DNA of 5,764 nt, taken from positions 1-5,764 of the forward strand of contig PPDG01000320.1 of the NCBI GenBank assembly GCA_002899795.1. The letters are read 5' to 3'. The position numbers and the translations under genes were made by a program. The DNA is from Desulfobacteraceae bacterium (GTDB taxonomy: Bacteria; Desulfobacterota; Syntrophobacteria; BM002). How positions within the stretch are numbered: position 1 is the stretch's first letter; each line of letters starts with the position of its first letter. Below, piece by piece: positions 3,333 to 5,764 of this stretch. The notes under the pieces are model-generated. The model was given only the letters and a program-made list of their open reading frames with translations. It did no database searches and was not told the DNA's origin.

Positions 3333-5764
3333 TTAATTTTGATCCAAGACTTCGCGTATAACTTTCAGCATTTGCCTCAGGTCATAAGGCTTACTGATAA
3401 AACCTTTGGCCCCGTTTTTTAGGATTTCTCTTGTGGGTCCGTCTGGCGAGTAGCCACTGGCAATGGCTACCTTAGCCTCGAGATTGATCTTCAACAGCTC
3501 AAGCAGACAGAGTTTTCCACCCATGCCAGGCATAATCAGATCTAGGATAACCAGGTCGATCTTCTTTTGCTTTTTACTGTAAAGCTGCAAAGCACTTTCG
3601 CCGTCAGCGGCCGTGAGAACAGTGTAGCCAAACTCTTCCAGTATCTGAGTGCCAAGGCCGCGGATTGGTTCTTCATCGTCCACGAGCAAAATGGTCTCGC
3701 TTCCGCCCTCGGGCGCGGTCAGATGCTCCTCTGCCTTCCTGGCTTCTTGGGTAGAATCAATGGTAGGCAGATAAATCTTGAAGGTAGTGCCCTCATCGGG
3801 CTCACTGTAGCACACAATGTGGCCATTGTGGCTTTTGACTATCCCATAGACTGTGGCCAATCCCAGACCAGTGCCCTTACCGGTCTCTTTCGTGGTGTAG
3901 AAGGGCTCAAAGATGTGTTCTATGGTCATTTTATCTATGCCGTGACCGGTGTCAGTAACTGTTAACTGGACATAGCTCCCAGGGTTAGCAACGAGATGGA
4001 TTTTGCAGTAGTCTTGATCCAGGATGACATTAGCCGTTTCAACTATTAATTTTCCACCGTCGGGCATAGCATCTTTGGCATTTACCGCTAGGTTCATGAG
4101 GATCTGCTCTATCTGGCCGGGGTCTGCATTGACCATCTTGAGGTCTTCGGCCAAGCGGAATTCAACCTCAATCATCTTAGGAATAGTCCGCTCCAGTAAC
4201 AGCCGTACATTTTCCACTTCGCGGTTAAAGTCTATAGGCTGTAGCTCGCTTTCTATCTTGCGGCTGAAGGTGAGCAATTGTTGCGTGAGCTCTGCGCCTC
4301 TCGTGGCGGCGCGGACAATTTGCTGGAGTTCCCGCTGTCCGTCATCGTCGCCATCTTTTCTAAGAAGAAGTAACTGGGCATATCCCTGAACAGCCTGAAG
4401 CAGGTTGTTGAAGTCGTGGGCGATGCCTCCGGCGAGAGTGCCCACAGCTTCCATTTTTTGAGCTTGGCGCAGTTGGACTTGCATCCTTTCTTTTTCTTTT
4501 TCGGCTTCCTTGCGCTCGGTGATGTCTCGTGCGAAAGCGCAATTGTATTCTTGCCCCTCAAATTCCAGATAATTAACCGTAATCTCCACCGGAAAGGCTC
4601 TACCTTCCCTGGTTCGGTGCTGAGACTCGACAATGAAAGAACCTCTTCTCCTGACTTCCTGCCAATGCTCTGGCCAGGCTGTCGCTGGGAATTCTGGGTC
4701 TATGTCATGTACGGTCATTGACAGCAGTTCCTCGCGTGCATATCCGAGCGAGTAGCAAGCCGTATCGTTTACGTAGATAAATTTGGCATCGGGCCCCATC
4801 CAGAAAGCTGCGTCTCCGGTGTTGTCCACAGAGAATTGTGTAAGCCTGAGCACATCCTCAACGCGCTTGCGTTCAGCAATTTCTGTAAGCAATTCCTGAT
4901 TGATGAAAGAAAGTTCAGAAGTCTTAGCTTTCACCTGTGCTCTGAGAATCAAACCGGTTACAAGAAACAGTAGTAATAATACGCCAGCAGCCGCCAATAT
5001 TCCCACGAACCATTTCGGCAATTGCCATTTCACATTGGTGGGAGTCCATTTGTCCAGTGCTTGATGATAGACCGAACTCTTGTCGCTTTTCAGGGGTGCC
5101 AAATGTTTGTCAATCGCTCGAATGAGCTTGCGATGTTGTTTTTTTGGCACCGCAAAGTAGACTTCTGTGTGGCTAAAGATGATAGGGCTTCTACTAATGC
5201 TATAGTTCGTTTCAAATGCAAGACCATGCAATCGATTGACAACACCTGCGTCTACTTTCTTCAGTGCAATGAGTTCTAAAACAGCATCGTATTCATAGGC
5301 TTCTACAAACCTACATTTTAATTTAAGTCGTTCAGCAAGGTTTCTTAAGTTGTGATAATGAATATCACCGTGAACGACGGCTATTTTCTTGTTATCTAAA
5401 TTAACAATTTGATTTATATCCGAATCTTCTTGAGTGTAGACTACACCCCAGTCAGAGAATATATCTTCGTAGGTAAAATCGTAGACTTCGTTTCTTTCTC
5501 TAGAGTATTCAATGCCAACAGCAAGATCTATCTCTCCCCTTCTCAGTCTCTCAAGACATTCCGTCAACGAGCCTGGGATATAGTCAAGGCGCCATCCCTC
5601 TTTGGCGCCAATGTATTCAAGGATATCTATGAGGAAGCCTTTTGCCTGACCATCGGCATCAACAAATGCCAGCGGCTGATTATCATGTACTCCCACTTTC
5701 AGTCGCCCAGCGGCACAAACAGGAAGCGCTAGGTTCCACTGAAGGAATAGACAAAAAAGGAATA
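3333..5764 (-). CDS. Hybrid sensor histidine kinase: periplasmic SBP_bac_3 sensor, PAS, HisKA/HATPase, receiver (start lies beyond right edge)
   Basis: An inner-membrane sensor kinase predicted to bind a small periplasmic ligand, autophosphorylate on His and pass phosphate to its own receiver. The frame is open to the right edge; its first 22 visible codons (FLFCLFLQW to CAAGRLK) are the hydrophobic part of a signal peptide, so the GTG at 5696 is the internal Val of LKVGVHDN and not the start. Numbering from that Val: solute-binding family 3 domain 2-220; transmembrane helix 229-252; helical linker to 280; PAS 283-395; HisKA with GGIAHDFNN (H427); HATPase with NLAVNAKDAM (N535, N539), TDTGHG (582-586), FEPFYTT and GKGTGLGL (606-613); receiver 667-785 with D673/D674, phosphoacceptor D719, S747 and K769. 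All catalytic residues are present. There is no output domain, and no intact response regulator is in the window. Ligand and partner are unknown. Confidence 0.95.
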   Translation of the reverse strand, partial: FLFCLFLQWNLALPVCAAGRLKVGVHDNQPLAFVDADGQAKGFLIDILEYIGAKEGWRLDYIPGSLTECLERLRRGEIDLAVGIEYSRERNEVYDFTYEDIFSDWGVVYTQEDSDINQIVNLDNKKIAVVHGDIHYHNLRNLAERLKLKCRFVEAYEYDAVLELIALKKVDAGVVNRLHGLAFETNYSISRSPIIFSHTEVYFAVPKKQHRKLIRAIDKHLAPLKSDKSSVYHQALDKWTPTNVKWQLPKWFVGILAAAGVLLLLFLVTGLILRAQVKAKTSELSFINQELLTEIAERKRVEDVLRLTQFSVDNTGDAAFWMGPDAKFIYVNDTACYSLGYAREELLSMTVHDIDPEFPATAWPEHWQEVRRRGSFIVESQHRTREGRAFPVEITVNYLEFEGQEYNCAFARDITERKEAEKEKERMQVQLRQAQKMEAVGTLAGGIAHDFNNLLQAVQGYAQLLLLRKDGDDDGQRELQQIVRAATRGAELTQQLLTFSRKIESELQPIDFNREVENVRLLLERTIPKMIEVEFRLAEDLKMVNADPGQIEQILMNLAVNAKDAMPDGGKLIVETANVILDQDYCKIHLVANPGSYVQLTVTDTGHGIDKMTIEHIFEPFYTTKETGKGTGLGLATVYGIVKSHNGHIVCYSEPDEGTTFKIYLPTIDSTQEARKAEEHLTAPEGGSETILLVDDEEPIRGLGTQILEEFGYTVLTAADGESALQLYSKKQKKIDLVILDLIMPGMGGKLCLLELLKINLEAKVAIASGYSPDGPTREILKNGAKGFISKPYDLRQMLKVIREVLDQN

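Noticed and set aside
5694..5696. GTG as the start codon of the hybrid kinase
   Set aside because: The frame stays open upstream through a signal-peptide-like segment; this GTG encodes the Val of LKVGVHDN inside the first strand of the solute-binding domain.
3567..5732. Several plus-strand open frames of 85-132 codons opposite the kinase
   Set aside because: They are antisense shadows of a gene with intact catalytic motifs, and their translations show no domain.

Overview
The window looks like a chromosomal segment of moderate G+C from a signalling-rich Gram-negative bacterium, most plausibly a member of the Desulfobacterota (formerly Deltaproteobacteria). This is inferred from the style of the proteins: a periplasmic-sensor hybrid histidine kinase, a GAF-SpoIIE phosphatase, an NtrC-type regulator remnant, and a CCACAGAG-type intergenic repeat. 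No rRNA, tRNA or phylogenetic marker is present, so the assignment is tentative. Every gene I can support is on the minus strand, so transcription runs from the right edge to the left.

Layout from right to left. (1) 5764-3333: a hybrid histidine kinase with signal peptide, periplasmic solute-binding domain, transmembrane helix, PAS domain, kinase core and receiver. Its reading frame stays open to the right edge, so the true start lies outside the window. (2) 3332-2725: a gene-free stretch. At 3000-3231 it holds an elaborate inverted-repeat element: two homologous arms, each with an end motif and two hairpins, meeting head to head. The outer hairpins keep their loop and flanks while their stems change in a compensated way. 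(3) 2724-462: three closely packed genes, each 14 nt from the next. They are a 78-residue helical protein of unknown function, a fragment of a sigma-54 activator that keeps only the end of the AAA+ domain and the Fis-type helix-turn-helix, and a complete GAF-SpoIIE (RsbU-like) phosphatase starting at TTG. (4) 461-139: a leader region with short inverted repeats and a stretch resembling part of a c-di-GMP-I aptamer, but on the wrong strand. (5) 138-1: the start of a secreted protein with a signal peptide followed by acidic nine-residue repeats (SSDE core), cut off by the left edge.

The genes suggest local signalling. An envelope kinase could sense a small periplasmic ligand, and a serine/threonine phosphatase could act in a partner-switching cascade. 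The sigma-54 activator fragment can no longer drive transcription and is either decaying or kept as a DNA-binding protein. No anti-sigma kinase, STAS protein or intact output regulator is in view, so any link between the kinase and the phosphatase cluster is inference. The palindromic hairpin element is the most unusual thing in the window.
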